In this document: in pieces, positions 1 to 11,900 of the stretch | Position numbering within the stretch: the first letter of the stretch is position 1 | How the letters are laid out: every line of letters starts with the position of its first letter | Origin: Montifringilla adamsi | Taxonomy: Eukaryota > Chordata > Aves > Passeriformes > Passeridae | Assembly (NCBI GenBank): GCA_017590115.1 | Contig: JAGGNK010006448.1 | Coordinates: forward strand, 2,773,987 to 2,837,986 | Length of the DNA stretch: 64,000 nt | Reading direction: 5' to 3' | Notes under the pieces: generated by a model | Told to the model about the DNA's origin: nothing | Seen by the model: the letters and a program-made list of their open reading frames with translations, nothing else | Databases searched by the model: none | Program-made: the position numbers and the translations under genes

Positions 1-272
1 AGCGTGGGCGAGCCCAGCAGCAGCAGCACCTCGCGGGCCGGCACCCCGCTGCCCGGGGCGCCGCCGGGCTCCTGCCGCTGGCCGCGGCGGCGGATCTCGG
101 CCACCAGCCAGGGCAGCATGGGCAGCGTGGTCCGCCTATCCAGGCACGACGAACCCACGTACCACAACCTGAAGCGCTTCTCCCCCGGCGACGCCGGCTG
201 CGGCTCGGGCTGGGGCTCGGGCTCAGGCTGGAGGGGGTGGGAGAGCGGCTCGCCCTCCCCTGGCTTCTCCAT
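1..272 (-). CDS. TBC1D4: TBC1D4 (AS160), 5' part of coding exon 1, cut by window edge
   Basis: TBC1D4 is a cytosolic Rab GTPase-activating protein and Akt substrate that controls GLUT4 vesicle traffic. On the minus strand an ATG at 272-270 opens about 90 codons that stay open to base 1. The protein starts [18 protein letters not shown], a proline/glutamate-rich leader. It continues with [24 protein letters not shown] and AEIRRR, then a leucine run (LLLL) near residue 85. These blocks match the N-terminus of human TBC1D4 as I remember it and lead into the first PTB domain. The second PTB, the Akt sites and the TBC domain lie outside the window to the left. The start codon is in the expected place relative to human, and the whole segment sits in a CpG island. 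Sequence on the opposite strand here is only a shadow reading. TBC1D1, the paralogue, is less likely given the leader and the COMMD6/UCHL3 neighbours. Confidence 0.93.
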   Translation of the reverse strand, partial: MEKPGEGEPLSHPLQPEPEPQPEPQPASPGEKRFRLWYVGSSCLDRRTTLPMLPWLVAEIRRRGQRQEPGGAPGSGVPAREVLLLLGSPT

Positions 273-466
273 GGCGGGTGTCGGGAGCAGGACGCGAGGC
301 TCCGCGGCCGCTTCCCCCGGCGCCAGGTGCAGCCGGCAGGGCCTGCGCTCGGCCGGGGCCGCCGCTAAACGCGCATCCCGCCGGGCACGTCCCCGCCGCC
401 GCGCCGCCTCCTGCCTGCCCGCGTGGGGTCAGCCCGCGGGGCGGGGAAGGACGGCAGAGACACCCC

Positions 467-502
467 ACTCCTCCTCCTCCTCCTCCTCCTCCTCCTCCTC
501 CT
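467..502. repeat. (CTC)n/(GAG)n trinucleotide repeat
   Basis: About twelve uninterrupted CTC units on the plus strand, which read as GAG on the TBC1D4 sense strand about 195-230 bases upstream of its ATG. It lies in the 5' UTR or core promoter. The length is likely to vary between individuals. The poly-Ser and poly-Leu readings it produces are artefacts. Confidence 0.9.
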
Positions 503-1106
503 GAACGCCCCGGGGCGGAGCGGCGGGGCTACGCCCCGAGCGGGCTCCGAGTCCTGGCCACCCCCGGCTCAGCGCCGGGACAGCCCCGCCAACCCGGGCC
601 CCAAAGGAAAACGCAACGTGCGCTCCGTTCCCGGTTTCTGCCGACTGCTGCCGGCCTCCCTGCGGCTGCGGGTGCTGGGCTTTGCCTGCGGCTCACAGCG
701 TGGCTGGCTGTGAAGGGAGAGGCAAGAGGAGGAGATCCGCAAGGGGAGGAAGGTCGCCGAACGGCGGAGAGAAGGAGGTGGGGAAGCTGCCGGGCCCGCC
801 CCGCCGCCCGTTTGCAGAAGCTCCCAAGCGCTGTCGGAGTTGGTTTTGATTCCGACGAGTCGGGGAGTCGCTGGGGAGAAGGGTCTCGGCAAGGAGCGGA
901 GTCCCGGAGCACCTCCTGCCTGCGGCGGCTTCGCTCCCGCGGCCGCCTCTGCCCCGGCTGGTTCTCCCCTGCGAGAACAGACGTACCGCGGCCGTGCCCA
1001 CGGCAGCCTCCCCCCGCGCTCTGCTGAGTCAAGAGTTTCATTACGGCTGATTTTAACTCTCCTTTTTTTATCCCTAAGCTTGTGTTTCCTCCTTGAGCTT
1101 TTAATC

Positions 1107-1126
1107 GGGGGGGGGGGGGGGGGGGG
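1107..1126. repeat. Poly-G tract (20 G)
   Basis: Uninterrupted run of 20 G on the plus strand just outside the TBC1D4 CpG island. It is a candidate G-quadruplex and also a place where sequencing length is unreliable. Confidence 0.9.
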
Positions 1127-1226
1127 TTCTGTCAGGGACAGGACACTTTTCACACAGTACAGCTGTTTTTTTTTTTCCTTGGTTCTTTTTTAGGGGATGG
1201 TTTGGTAAATACTGATGAGATGGGGC

Positions 1227-1254
1227 GGGGGGGGGGGGGGGGGGGGGGGGGGGG
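1227..1254. repeat. Poly-G tract (28 G)
   Basis: Uninterrupted run of 28 G, preceded by GGGGC, about 100 bases from the first poly-G tract. Together they form a strongly G-skewed pair on the plus strand upstream of TBC1D4. Confidence 0.9.
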
Positions 1255-3750
1255 TTTCCTCGTCGCTATCGCGATAACATCTCTTGTCAACGACAAATCC
1301 GCCACATACTGTAGATGTTAGTAACGAGTCTCCTCCACCTGGGAAAGTAGCTGGACAAGGCTTTGCCAGCCATACAACATCTGTATCCTTTCGGTAATTA
1401 CCGATTGTAGCGACTGCCCCCCTGTTTAAATCTGTAGCAGCAGCAGCGGTAGTAACTCCCTGTACACGTTGTTATGGCCACCGTTTTAACCCTGCCTACA
1501 AATAAAAAAATCTGTAGCTTGAGCTGAAGAGCTGCTCTGTGTAATTTGAGACTGCATGGTTATTTGTGCAGAGAAGGGTCATGTAGTGCTCAGGTCACAG
1601 CCCACAGTAGTCTGAACTGACAAAAACTGTCGCATTTGCGGTATTTTTATACTGTTACAAACCACTCTGCTCATTTCCTGAGCAAACAATTTTGCTTTTT
1701 TTTTCCTTTTTTTTTTTTTTTTTTTTCCCTTTTTTTTTTTTTTCCCCAGTTTAGCCATCTAGTTTATGCATTCTGGTTTATCGGTTGTAATTTTTAATTT
1801 AATATTGTTGTTTGGTAAGACCTCAAATATATATTCTCTCATGGCGTCCTACAAGCCTTAAGGGACCTCCTACAAGGTCCCTTAGGACAGGGGAGCTAAT
1901 GCAAAGTCTTCTGCAGGCTGAGTATGTTCATATGAATGTGAACCAGCTTTAATATGTGCCACAGTGATAGAAGGCAAAGCCAGACTGGACTTGCTTTCCC
2001 AAACTGACTGTTTTCACTTGATCATCTGAACTACATTGTTGTACGGTAGATTTTACAACCAGGGTAATTAGAAGTATAATGGCCAAATTTTGTGGATCAC
2101 AAACCTAAACAATTTCTTCTCCTTCACTCTGCACAGTTAGTATTAACCCTTTGGCTAGGAATGGTATTTAAGATTTCGTGCAACAGCATTGCGGAATGAA
2201 AATTTGCAAGCCTCTCACCAGTGCACCTGGAAGAAGAGCTATTTGTTTTCTGGCAGCAGTGCTGGCACTGGTTTAATGCTGCAGTGAGCTGCTCCTTTTC
2301 TGCCAGTTCAGTTCTGTGAGTCGCCTCTAATTTAAGTGACAGCGCTTATAGAGAGAGCGCTGCTGGCACAAAGGGAGCGGGAATGCCTGCTCGGGGTGAA
2401 GGGAGCGGCACGGCCACTCGCCCCTTTTGGCTACGCTTGGTTAGACGATTCATCTAGAGCGTGAAGCTGCCGTTCAGTCACTTGAGCACAAAGACCAATT
2501 TAACCTACCTGGGAAATGAATTAAACACTGGGCTTGCCTTAGAACACTGGCAAAACCCCTCATACATTCTTCTGCGACTGTTTCAGATGGGATAATCATT
2601 AAATTACTCCAAAGAAGCAGCCTAACGGGGAGGCTGCAACTTACTGAATAGCTGCAGCTGCTTACCAACACCATCTCTGAGACTACTGCATCCCTTCTGG
2701 TTTATGTTTGTATAAAAACTACCAAAACCAGTTTGTGGAGACAGCCACCTAGGCTTTTAGGTCCTATGGCAATACAAATATTTAATAATAATCAGGAAAC
2801 TTGAAGACTATCATGCAAGCACAACAAAATAGCAAAAACATTCTTTTAAGCTATTACAGATGCCTTGATGTTCTCGTATCATACAAATGGAATAAGAAAT
2901 TTTCACTTGAAGATGTTACAGAGATGTTTTCAGCTGATAAGGATGCAGTTCAATTACTGCAAATTATCAGGTAGAAATGAAATTCTAAAATGTGAAAAAT
3001 GAATGTGAAATTCTTCAATTGTAACCACTGTGCCTGTTTTGTAAAGCTATTTGGTTTTTTCCTTCTGTTGGGTAATTTGCATAATAGGGTATGATATCTG
3101 GTTATTTTGACTTAATTTATTTTTATTACTGAATTCTTTATACAAACCCCTTAGAAGATGAAATTAATTTATATAAATGCTACCACTGATATTTTAAGTA
3201 CCTTCAAAATCAAATTCTCAGATGTTAATCCAAAGTTTTCATGCTTTTCTTCTTGCTTCAGCTTTTTATGTCTCTATGAATCGATTCTTCATAGTAATCC
3301 CTTTTAGCTGTCCATTACTTTTATCCATTTACTTCATCATTTCTTATCCTTTAATCTGCCTAACACTTTTTATCCCCTCACCTCATTAACAGTGTTTCAG
3401 TAGGAAGTCAGTTCTTTTGTTATGTAACTTTTCTTCTTAAAGTTGGTCCCCTTTTCTCATTTCTTTTCAGTTGTAAGATTTCATGTACCTTTAAGTTAAA
3501 AATTCCGATTTCTCTCATATTGAGAACAGTGCCCCTTAGCCCATGACATCTGACATGCCTCTCATGTAATTTCTAGTGTTTAAACTAAAATGGTAACAAA
3601 AGTATCTTTCTCTAATTATTTCCACAATGCAGTTAGGAATTAGCATAAAATATATAATCCTTATAGCTCAGTTAATGGGAATCAGAAACTTTGAGACAAA
3701 GAAAGTAACTTTCCACAGTCCTTATCCACAGAGCTTTGAAAATACATGTC
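1255..3750. other. Intergenic, no gene seen
   Basis: AT-rich sequence upstream of TBC1D4. It contains a T-rich stretch at about 1696-1743 and a small hairpin at 1859-1884 (a nine-base stem, TAAGGGACC, with an eight-base loop). I see no conserved coding block, and the open frames here are short with no recognisable protein. Confidence 0.6.
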
Positions 3751-4120
3751 TGTCACAGACATATTTTATGAAAAATCCTTTTGCCAGGATCTTTTCTCCT
3801 GAGAAGCTGGAAAGCTTCAGCGTCTCCATGTTTTGCTGCTTTGGAATGGGATTTGAAGAATTGTTTACCCAGCATGTAAAATTGTTTTTACTTGATGACC
3901 AATGACAGCCACCTGTGTCGAGGCAGTGAGCAGTCACAAGATTTTATTATGATTCCTTTCCTTTTCCAGCCTTCTGATGGATCCTTTCTCTCTATTCTTT
4001 TTAGTACAGTTTTAGTGTAGTATTTTAATATAATATCATAATATAATAAATCAGCCTTCTGAAACATAGAGTCAAGATTCTCATCTCTTCCCTCGTCCTG
4101 GGACCCTTGAACACAACCAC
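3751..4120 (+). mobile_element. Solo LTR of an avian endogenous retrovirus (family A)
   Basis: A 370-base block beginning TGTCACAGACATATTT and ending CACAACCACA, so it has the 5'-TG...CA-3' ends of an LTR. Inside is an AT-rich segment with an AATAAA poly(A) signal near 4043, followed by a GC-richer 3' part containing CTCTTCCCTCGTCC. I recognise this family from songbird genomes, from memory. No gag, pol or env sequence flanks it, so it is a solo LTR. I could not see a clean target-site duplication, so the exact ends are approximate. Confidence 0.72.
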
Positions 4121-7100
4121 ACTTCTGTTTGTGATGAAAGAACAGTTTCACCCCAGATCATCCCTAAGAGTAAATGCAGCACCCATGCCAGAGACATGAC
4201 AGACAAAGTCCCTGGTGAGGAGATTTTTTAACAATTCCTTTTGTTAATATCATTAGCCTTGGCCAAGCTTCTTGAAACAAACCGTAAAATTCAAAGGGAG
4301 CACTCTATTGGAAGATCTGAAGTACATAAAGTACTATGGGCAATAATTGCCACAGCACGTGGTGCAAGTGAAACCAACCACAGACTTTTCTGAATTGTTG
4401 ATAACTTGCCATTGTTTTTTGTTCCCAACTTATACATAAGATGCAAAACCTCGTAAAGTAAGGAATATTATTAAGTGACCAAAACAAGGTAAAGGTAACT
4501 AAATGTAAGCGCCTCTGAACATTTTGGATTTGGCATGCTTGTCAAGGGAGTACTACACGTAAAGGTTATTTTTCCAAATAAAATGGAGAATGTATTTTCT
4601 TTCTGTTTATTAGAGGAAATATGTTTACTTCTCCAAGACCATACCTTGATAATATATGCTTTTTCTGCACATGGCACCACAGCAGCCATTTCATATACCG
4701 TATCTGGGTCTTCAGTTCATACTCAGTGTTAAAGGATTTAGACCTGCAAAATGGTAAGCAACCACAGCTCTCATTAACTTCTTAAGCAGCAAAGAGACCT
4801 CAGCAGCTCACATGATCAGACTGTTAATTGCTAGTAATTATCCATCCCCTTAAGCTTTCTAACCACAATTTTAATTGCAGAAAAAATATTAAGTTATTAG
4901 AGGAGCTCTAGGCTTGACTTTACAATCCCATAATTTAAGCATAACTTCAGTCACCTTGGACTACTATTTCAGTAATATGCCCTGAAGCTAGAATTGCTTC
5001 TGATTCAATTGCTTTTCTAAGAATGATGTCACTTAACTGTCTGGGTATTCAAGGTCCATTTCCATATTTACTTTATTGTTTTAGTTTAAACTAGTCATAT
5101 TTTATTTTACTTTCAGATCACCTTTTTTCACATCTGAGATATAGGCATTTTTACTTTAAAAACCATTTAATTAATTTAAACTACCTGGTCTTATTTGAAG
5201 ACTGTAATGAAATAACTTCTGGAAATACAATTGAAGTACTAGAAAATTCAGTAGACTGAACATATTACCAGGGCTTTAATCTTTAGCTGCTAGAGAAACT
5301 CTGGTGCCTCTTCTTTTAAAGTACATAAAAAACCTCACTAGAAATAATGAAAATTGTATATTTTGCAGGATGTATAAAGATTACAATAATTTAAAATGCA
5401 ATGCCCAAGTATTGAGTAAGACATATTGGTCTTGCAGAGATATGTCAACAGCAGAGGACAATTGCTGCAATTTGTAAACAATAAAAATTATGAAAAATTA
5501 ATCTGATAAGAGGTGGGTTGGTTTTAGTGTTTTCTTCTTAAATGGCACTAATCTTTTTGGATCAAAATGACAGACTGAATTTGTTCTGCCAACAAGACCC
5601 ACTCCAAAACAGATTTAGGGGAACTGGAATGAGCAAAGTTCATCAGAGAATAATCCCTAGCTAGAAATTTTATAAACATCTCTAGAACTTAAAGCAACCT
5701 GGCACATTTTATGTCTGTGTTCAGTGTATTGTTACTCAATTTAATGTAGCACTTATTAAGAGAGACAATTCATTAAATTATTTTATTTCTCTTCAAAGAC
5801 AAATTTGATTGGGGAAAGATTTTTACTTAAGTCATTTTTTCATATCACAATCATCCATCAAACTTTCCAGCACAGCAGACTTTGAATCCAGTGAAGAACC
5901 ACAATGCATTTTATTTAAAACTAAGTTTTAATCTGGAGTCCTGTGTGATCACAGCATGCAGAAGTATTTGAAATTTGTTGGGGTTTTTGGTTTTGGTTTG
6001 TTTTGGGTTTTTTGTTTTTTTTTTTAATAGGGTCCCTGCCCTCCCAAACTGCATCACATCAGCTTACTAGAATACCTGTTGTTGAGGTAATACTAAGTTT
6101 GGTAACTGTCAGCAGCTCAGATCAGCTGCAAAGCTAGTTACTGCAGGAGACAGAGCAACTTCTGCAACAAGAACTTCCATACTCCCTATTATTTCTTTTG
6201 TAAAAAAGGAGCCATTTACTTCTCTACTATTCCCCAGCCACTGCAGTAACAGTAACATACAAAAAAGGAGGAAGAGATTAAGTACTGCAACTGCTGGAGT
6301 CTTCTTCTCTCTCCCTAACAGTGCCTGCTACATCTACCTCATTTGTGATTTGGAAGGGATCCCGGTCCACTCCAATGCTCTAGCAATGGAAACTAAGACA
6401 GGATTTCTTGTCATTGCCAAAGCTAAAAGGAGCATATTGATATTATTTCACAAATACATTATTACTAAGGATGAACCACAGGCTAGAAAGGTTAGGAAAT
6501 CTGGAGTAGAGTGCAGAAATAACATGGAAGAGAGATACTTTGGAAGGCAAGAGTACTCCAAAGAGCACAAATTATGTCTCTTCAAGAGGAAAATGCAATT
6601 ACCACTGTGACTTCAAGTGTACCACTATTGAAGTATTATTGCAGCTTCTCCACTTCCTGCTATATGTGTGGTAAAAGAAGGTACAACTTAGCATGAACAG
6701 CAGGGCACTAGTAGGCCCAACACAATACCAAGAATGGTGCCAGTGTAGCTGCTAACATTAAAAAAAAGAACAGACGGGAACTCCTTAATCCTCTTTCTCA
6801 TAGTCCTTGACTCTCTCCTAGGTAAATCGACATCTGTTGTCTTGACTCTGTTGACTGCTGAGTATCTCTCATCTCCCCACATTCCCAACTATGAGAAGCA
6901 GCATGGCACAGCACACCAGTGATTCACACCAGACATGCACTTACATTCCTCATTTTAAATGTAAATTTCAGTACCATTCTCAAGCTTCATGTCTGGTTGC
7001 AGCATCCAGGACTTCCCTGCTCAGAAGCATCACTGGGAAGGAAGCCTGTCTTGCTTTAATTTGGGCAAGCTCTCAGATGAATATTTTTTTAAGAACACCT

Positions 7101-7224
7101 GTAAACTGACAAAGACTCAGCACTGATAACATTCATGGGGAACAGAAAAATTCTTTTCAGCTTCAATACCAAGAACATCTGAAAATTACTTTTCTTATTC
7201 AGAGGCAATTCACAGGGGAATTCA
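4121..7224. other. Intergenic, no gene seen
   Basis: AT-rich sequence between the first LTR and the hairpin. A T/G-rich simple stretch lies near 5978-6026. No coding similarity, RNA gene or further mobile element is recognisable by eye. Confidence 0.55.
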
Positions 7225-7334
7225 GCACCCAGGCCACTTTCCGTGCTATTCCTAAATGTGGCACAAATACACTGATCACTTTATTACAGTATTTGTGACA
7301 CATTTAGGAATACCACGGAAAGTGGCCTGGGTGC
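7225..7334. repeat. Long near-perfect inverted repeat (46-base arms, 18-base loop)
   Basis: The left arm at 7225-7270 starts GCACCCAGGCCACTTTCCGT. The right arm at 7289-7334 is its reverse complement at 44 of 46 positions, and the spacer is 18 bases. Transcribed from either strand it would fold into a 46-pair stem with two mismatches. It could be a palindromic non-autonomous DNA transposon (MITE), a pre-microRNA-like hairpin, or a recent inverted duplication. I do not recognise the sequence and assign no function. Confidence 0.85.
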
Positions 7335-8348
7335 ATAACAGAAAAGTGGAAGAAGAATTTTAGAGTGGTCAAACAACATGAAAACTTTAGACAGAGAAAT
7401 GCAAATGCTTTTTCTATTATCAAGATACAGATCTAGAAAAATCTCCTTGAGAGATCTATAAACAGGGAAAAGAGTAAAATGAGAATAGGCCTCAAATGCA
7501 ATATGATACTATTTGAAAACCAAGTCATAATGCAGAAATAATTAAGTTACAGATTTAAACTGCTGCAAATATTCAGTGTATAGTATGTATTCTGTTATCA
7601 TTAAAATGCTGAATATTGTTTGTTTAACGGGAAATCTTTGTGCTCATCTTGCTAATAATTAAAAAAGAAGTTAGTTTGTTTCTCTACAATGTAAGAAGTG
7701 GGGTGGAAGTTATGGCAACATGAATTTATATTTCCAGATCAAACTACAGAGGGGAAGAAGCCAGACGTCCTTATCCCATAGCCAGACGTGCTGCCAAAGG
7801 ATTGCTGTGAGGCAAGACTGTATGTGGCAGTGCCACCTAGTGACTGATGCTGGGACAAAGTCCTCTGGAATTATTATCTAGCACAGAGACTTATTGTATG
7901 AAATAATACATTTTCCTTACTTTTCCAAAGCTCATTACGTGAAGTGCAAGACTAACATTGAAACTTCCAATTTATATAAATGTAACAATATTTGTAACGT
8001 AAACACTGACAGAGTATTTGGAAACTATAGTACTTACACAAAAGGTTCTCAAAGCTTTGTAATTAGCCACAGCAGGTAAATGCAGTTTAGGGAAGAGAAA
8101 ACCCAGAAATACTAAAATTAGCCTTCCTTCATGGAGAAGATCAGCCATCTCAGCATCCTTATTTTCTCAATGACACAAAGTCATACATAATTAAGAGATA
8201 TAGCCCAGTAACTCAACTAAATGCCATGTCATTTCTCCACGTTCTCTCAGAAAAGCCTTGGAAACAAGAATCAGGAAGTCTTTCTAAGCACCCAGGACTG
8301 GGTATGAGGAATGCTCGAGTATCATCCTTCTGGCTCGTGTGCTGGTAT

Positions 8349-8919
8349 TAGCTAGGGAATAATTCCTTTTCTCCACAGGAGCTAGTAGGGGGCCGGTTTG
8401 GATTTGTGCTGGAAACATTGTTAAAAATAGTAGAGATAGTTTTTTTGTTGCTGAGCAGTGCTTACACAGAGCCAAGGCTTTTTCTGCTTCTCACACCACC
8501 CCACCAGTGAGAGGGCTGGGGGTGCACGAGTAGTTAGGAGGACAGTTGGGACAGCTGATCCCAACTGACCCAAGGGACATCCAATACCACATGACATCAT
8601 GCTCAGTCTATAAAGTGGGGGGAAAAAGGGGGGAACAGTTGGAGTGATGGTGTTTGTCCTCCCAAGTAACCACTACACAGCATGAGAGCCTGCTTCCCTG
8701 GGGATGGCTGAACACCTGCCTGTGCTTGGCAAGTGGGGAATGAATTCCTTAGTCTGCTTTGCTTGCCTGTGCAGCTTCTGCTTTACCTATTGGTCTGTCT
8801 TTATCTCAACCCATGAGTTTTCCCTCTTTTACCCTTCCGATTCCCCTGTCATCCTCAGCAGGGGGACTGAGCCAGCAGCTGTGGGGTGCTTGGCTGCCAG
8901 GTGGGGTTAAACCACAGCA
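8349..8919 (+). mobile_element. Solo LTR of an avian endogenous retrovirus (family B, plus orientation)
   Basis: A block of about 570 bases starting near TAGCTAGGG and ending GGGGTTAAACCACAGCA. It contains a TATA-like box (TCTATAAAG, about 8609-8617) preceded by CATGACATCATGCTCAG. Further 3' is a CTGTCTTTATCTCAACCCATGAG-type segment. The same family occurs in opposite orientation at 52661-53251, which supports a dispersed repeat. I recall this LTR as very common in passerines. No internal retroviral genes are present next to it. The outer limits are approximate. Confidence 0.72.
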
Positions 8920-11900
8920 CCTCATGCACTAAAGAGCCAAGAGCAGATCTGTATGAGTGAGTATGGACACTGTACAATAAAAGCAAAAGTAAAGGAAGTA
9001 TTTGGCCAAAATTTCACAATGACAAGCAAAGCCAGTTAGTTATGAGCTGGCTGAGCCTTAGGAAGGAAGCACTGCAACAGCACAACAGGCAAGCTGAGGT
9101 CAAGGCACTCAGGTCAGGTACTGACCTGCACCAATCCAGCTTCCAAAATGAAGTGAATGCCTGGCAAGTTATCAGCCCAACCAACAGGTATGTAACTGTA
9201 CCATGATCAACCACAGAATCTTGGAGAGGACAAGAAACTGCTCAGTTTTAACTGTTCCCCCCGCACAGTCCCCAGCCATTAGTAGAGATTTTTCAGAGAT
9301 ATGGCATTTTTTTTCTCTGCAAGTAGAGCAAAGTGACTCAAGACACATTTTTATGTTATTCTAGTACCCACAAGGTCTTAACAGAACCACCCTGCATGTC
9401 TCTGCAAAGGAGTGGAAATTACCCTCTCATTATACCCACAGCCAAGAGGGTAATAAAACACTCATACAGAGCAAACCAATTATCAATTTATCACCTCTCC
9501 ACCTTTGTTTTTAATTCATCCAAGGCAATGTGTCTTCAAGTGTTCAAATAGAGTGCAAAGGCTTAAAAGGGGAAAGGTAAAAAATAAAGGGGGTGGGCTC
9601 AAAACGAACAGGAAGGTCCCATACCTTCAAAATGTGGTTAAAGAAAGGCAATACAATTTTATGGAAGTAGAAACAGAAACATGCTTTTACTTGGCCTAAG
9701 TGTGCAGAAACTAAATATATGAAACACTAATGCACAGACGTAGTTCAGCCATTTGTGCACTCCTTCTGTGGAGCTTTCTATAAAACAGCTTTCTGCAAGT
9801 GTGCAGGTGTGTTTGAACTGTATGGGAAAAAAAAAAGTCATGTAATGAAGACAACAGTCATGGCTAGGACATTCCTTCATTATTCTCTCCCCTGAATTTG
9901 TTGACTGATTTGTTGACTGATTTGTTGACCCCACCCCACCCCCTCCTTCATTCCGCCTGCTCTATTGTAGGTAAATGTTGAAAAAAATAAAATGTTTACT
10001 TGTCTCCTAAATACAGTTAAGGAAAGAAAATCACTTGAATGTAATTTCCTGCAAAACTTCATTTATCTCACACGTCCTCTGTCTTTTCCTGGTTCAATAC
10101 AATATTTTGGCTAGCTTTCAGTAATTGATACAAAGAATCCTTGCAGCCTGCAGTAACCCATTAACTCCTTGGTACCTCATCACAGAGAGACTGCATGTCT
10201 GATCTTCATCCCAATTTAGTAAGGAAAGAAATTTAGTCATTGTCGAGTCCTAAATTTTACTCATTGCAGTATTTACAAGACAGACTTCCATGCAGTAGGC
10301 TTAAAACAAAACACAGACCAGCTTTGTCTTTATTACCTACATGTTTAATCACTGTCTGTGGACTTACAAAAATATTCATGTTATACAATTTCTATTAATC
10401 AACAATTAGAATTAGGAACACATAAGGACTCCTGATTTTCTTTGAAAAGATCTGGATTCTGCACACATAGACAAACAACCAGCTTGTTTGGACATATTAG
10501 TATTGCTACCCTTAAAACTTAAGTTTTTTGTTTGGTTTCCTTTTAATAAAATACTTAATTCTTCCATTACTCAGTAGAGGAACTCCTGCTGATAGCGATC
10601 AGGACACATTTCAAAAGTTTGAGTACACAGCCAACTTTAAATCGTAACTCTGAAAATTCTCAAGAGAGTAAATTAGTATAGTATACATGTCCAAGCATCT
10701 TCCAGCCAGAATTACAACATGCTGGAATTCAGGGACATTTAAAAAAAACATTCATCAATCCTTCTAGAATATCTGACTTGACAAAATAAGTCTTTACAAA
10801 GGCTAACAACTTTCTCCTCCTGCTGATGGAGCAAGCAAAAATGCTAACTGGGTTAGCATTACCTTCCTCATTTCCTTCCAACATCTACTGAATTAAGACA
10901 TGATTAATTACATCTTCTTTTCCATGCAGTTCCAATGAAGGCACAAGTATTTCCAGCTATATGAAGAATTTATGTGCATTAGAACACAGAGGAAGTTATT
11001 TGTAAGGCTCCAGCTTTACTGAAAAAAACCAATCTTATTTTTTTCTGGAACTCTTGCATTGACGTAAAACAATTAATTCACTAGGCCAAAGCATGACAAT
11101 GTTTTCCAGTTATAGCAGCCTTACACTCCAACTTCTGCAAAGTGAAAAACAACAAAAGAAATCAGCTGCTCACATCACTTTTCCATACACCTTTGTTTGC
11201 TCTGTCCTTCAGCCCTGAGTCCTTCCAGAAAGACAAGGGAAGAGGCAAACGGGAAGTGTGCTCCCAAGAGCATTTTGTGACACTACACCAGGAGGGTCCT
11301 AGAAAAGACCAGTCTGCTCTCCCCAGCCACAAAGCAGACAACTGACTTCAACCAGCATAAACAAAGTATTATCCAGATCCATGGTCATGGCCAAAACTTT
11401 TGTCAAAGCCAGCACTGTTTCACTTATTTGGGCTTCTAATAAATTCCAAGTACTGTTTTTAAGCATCATTCATAATGCCTAAAATAGGGGCATTCCTGAA
11501 AGGATTGTAGCATATGCAGCTTGCACGATGTGCTGCAGTTTATTTTCATAGCACAAAATGGCAGGCATAACCTGTATCAATGACTTTCAGCCAGCTCTTA
11601 AAAATGTTAATTTAAAAAACAGATTTGACTTAGAAAGGTAGAGTAGATGTTCAAATTTTAAGTGGGCCTGAAATCATTTGAGAAAATGCAAAAAACTGCT
11701 ACTCAGTCCGTGCCAGCCTGAAGTTGAAGCAGAAACTTCAATTTGCTGATCAGTGTGAATTGTCTCTCCTCATATTTACTTGTTCTACTACACCACAAGC
11801 ACATCTGGAGATGCAACAATATTGCTTTCATTACATCCCACAAAATTTGCAATGTGTTTTGTTTTATGGAATATTCAAGGAAAAAAATTAAGAAGCAAGC

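Larger units (their letters stand above)
1..1020 (-). promoter_or_regulatory. TBC1D4: CpG island covering TBC1D4 exon 1, 5' UTR and promoter
   Basis: This kilobase is very GC-rich with abundant CpG, ending abruptly near 1020 where AT-rich sequence begins. It spans the TBC1D4 start codon at 272 and the sequence upstream of it on the minus strand. No TATA box is evident, as is usual for a CpG-island promoter. The transcription start cannot be fixed from sequence alone. Confidence 0.8.

Noticed and set aside
4..1193. Several long open frames on both strands in the first 1.2 kb
   Set aside because: They lie in the GC-rich TBC1D4 island, where stops are rare. The poly-Ser and poly-Leu parts come from the trinucleotide repeat. 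Only the minus-strand frame from 272 matches a known protein.
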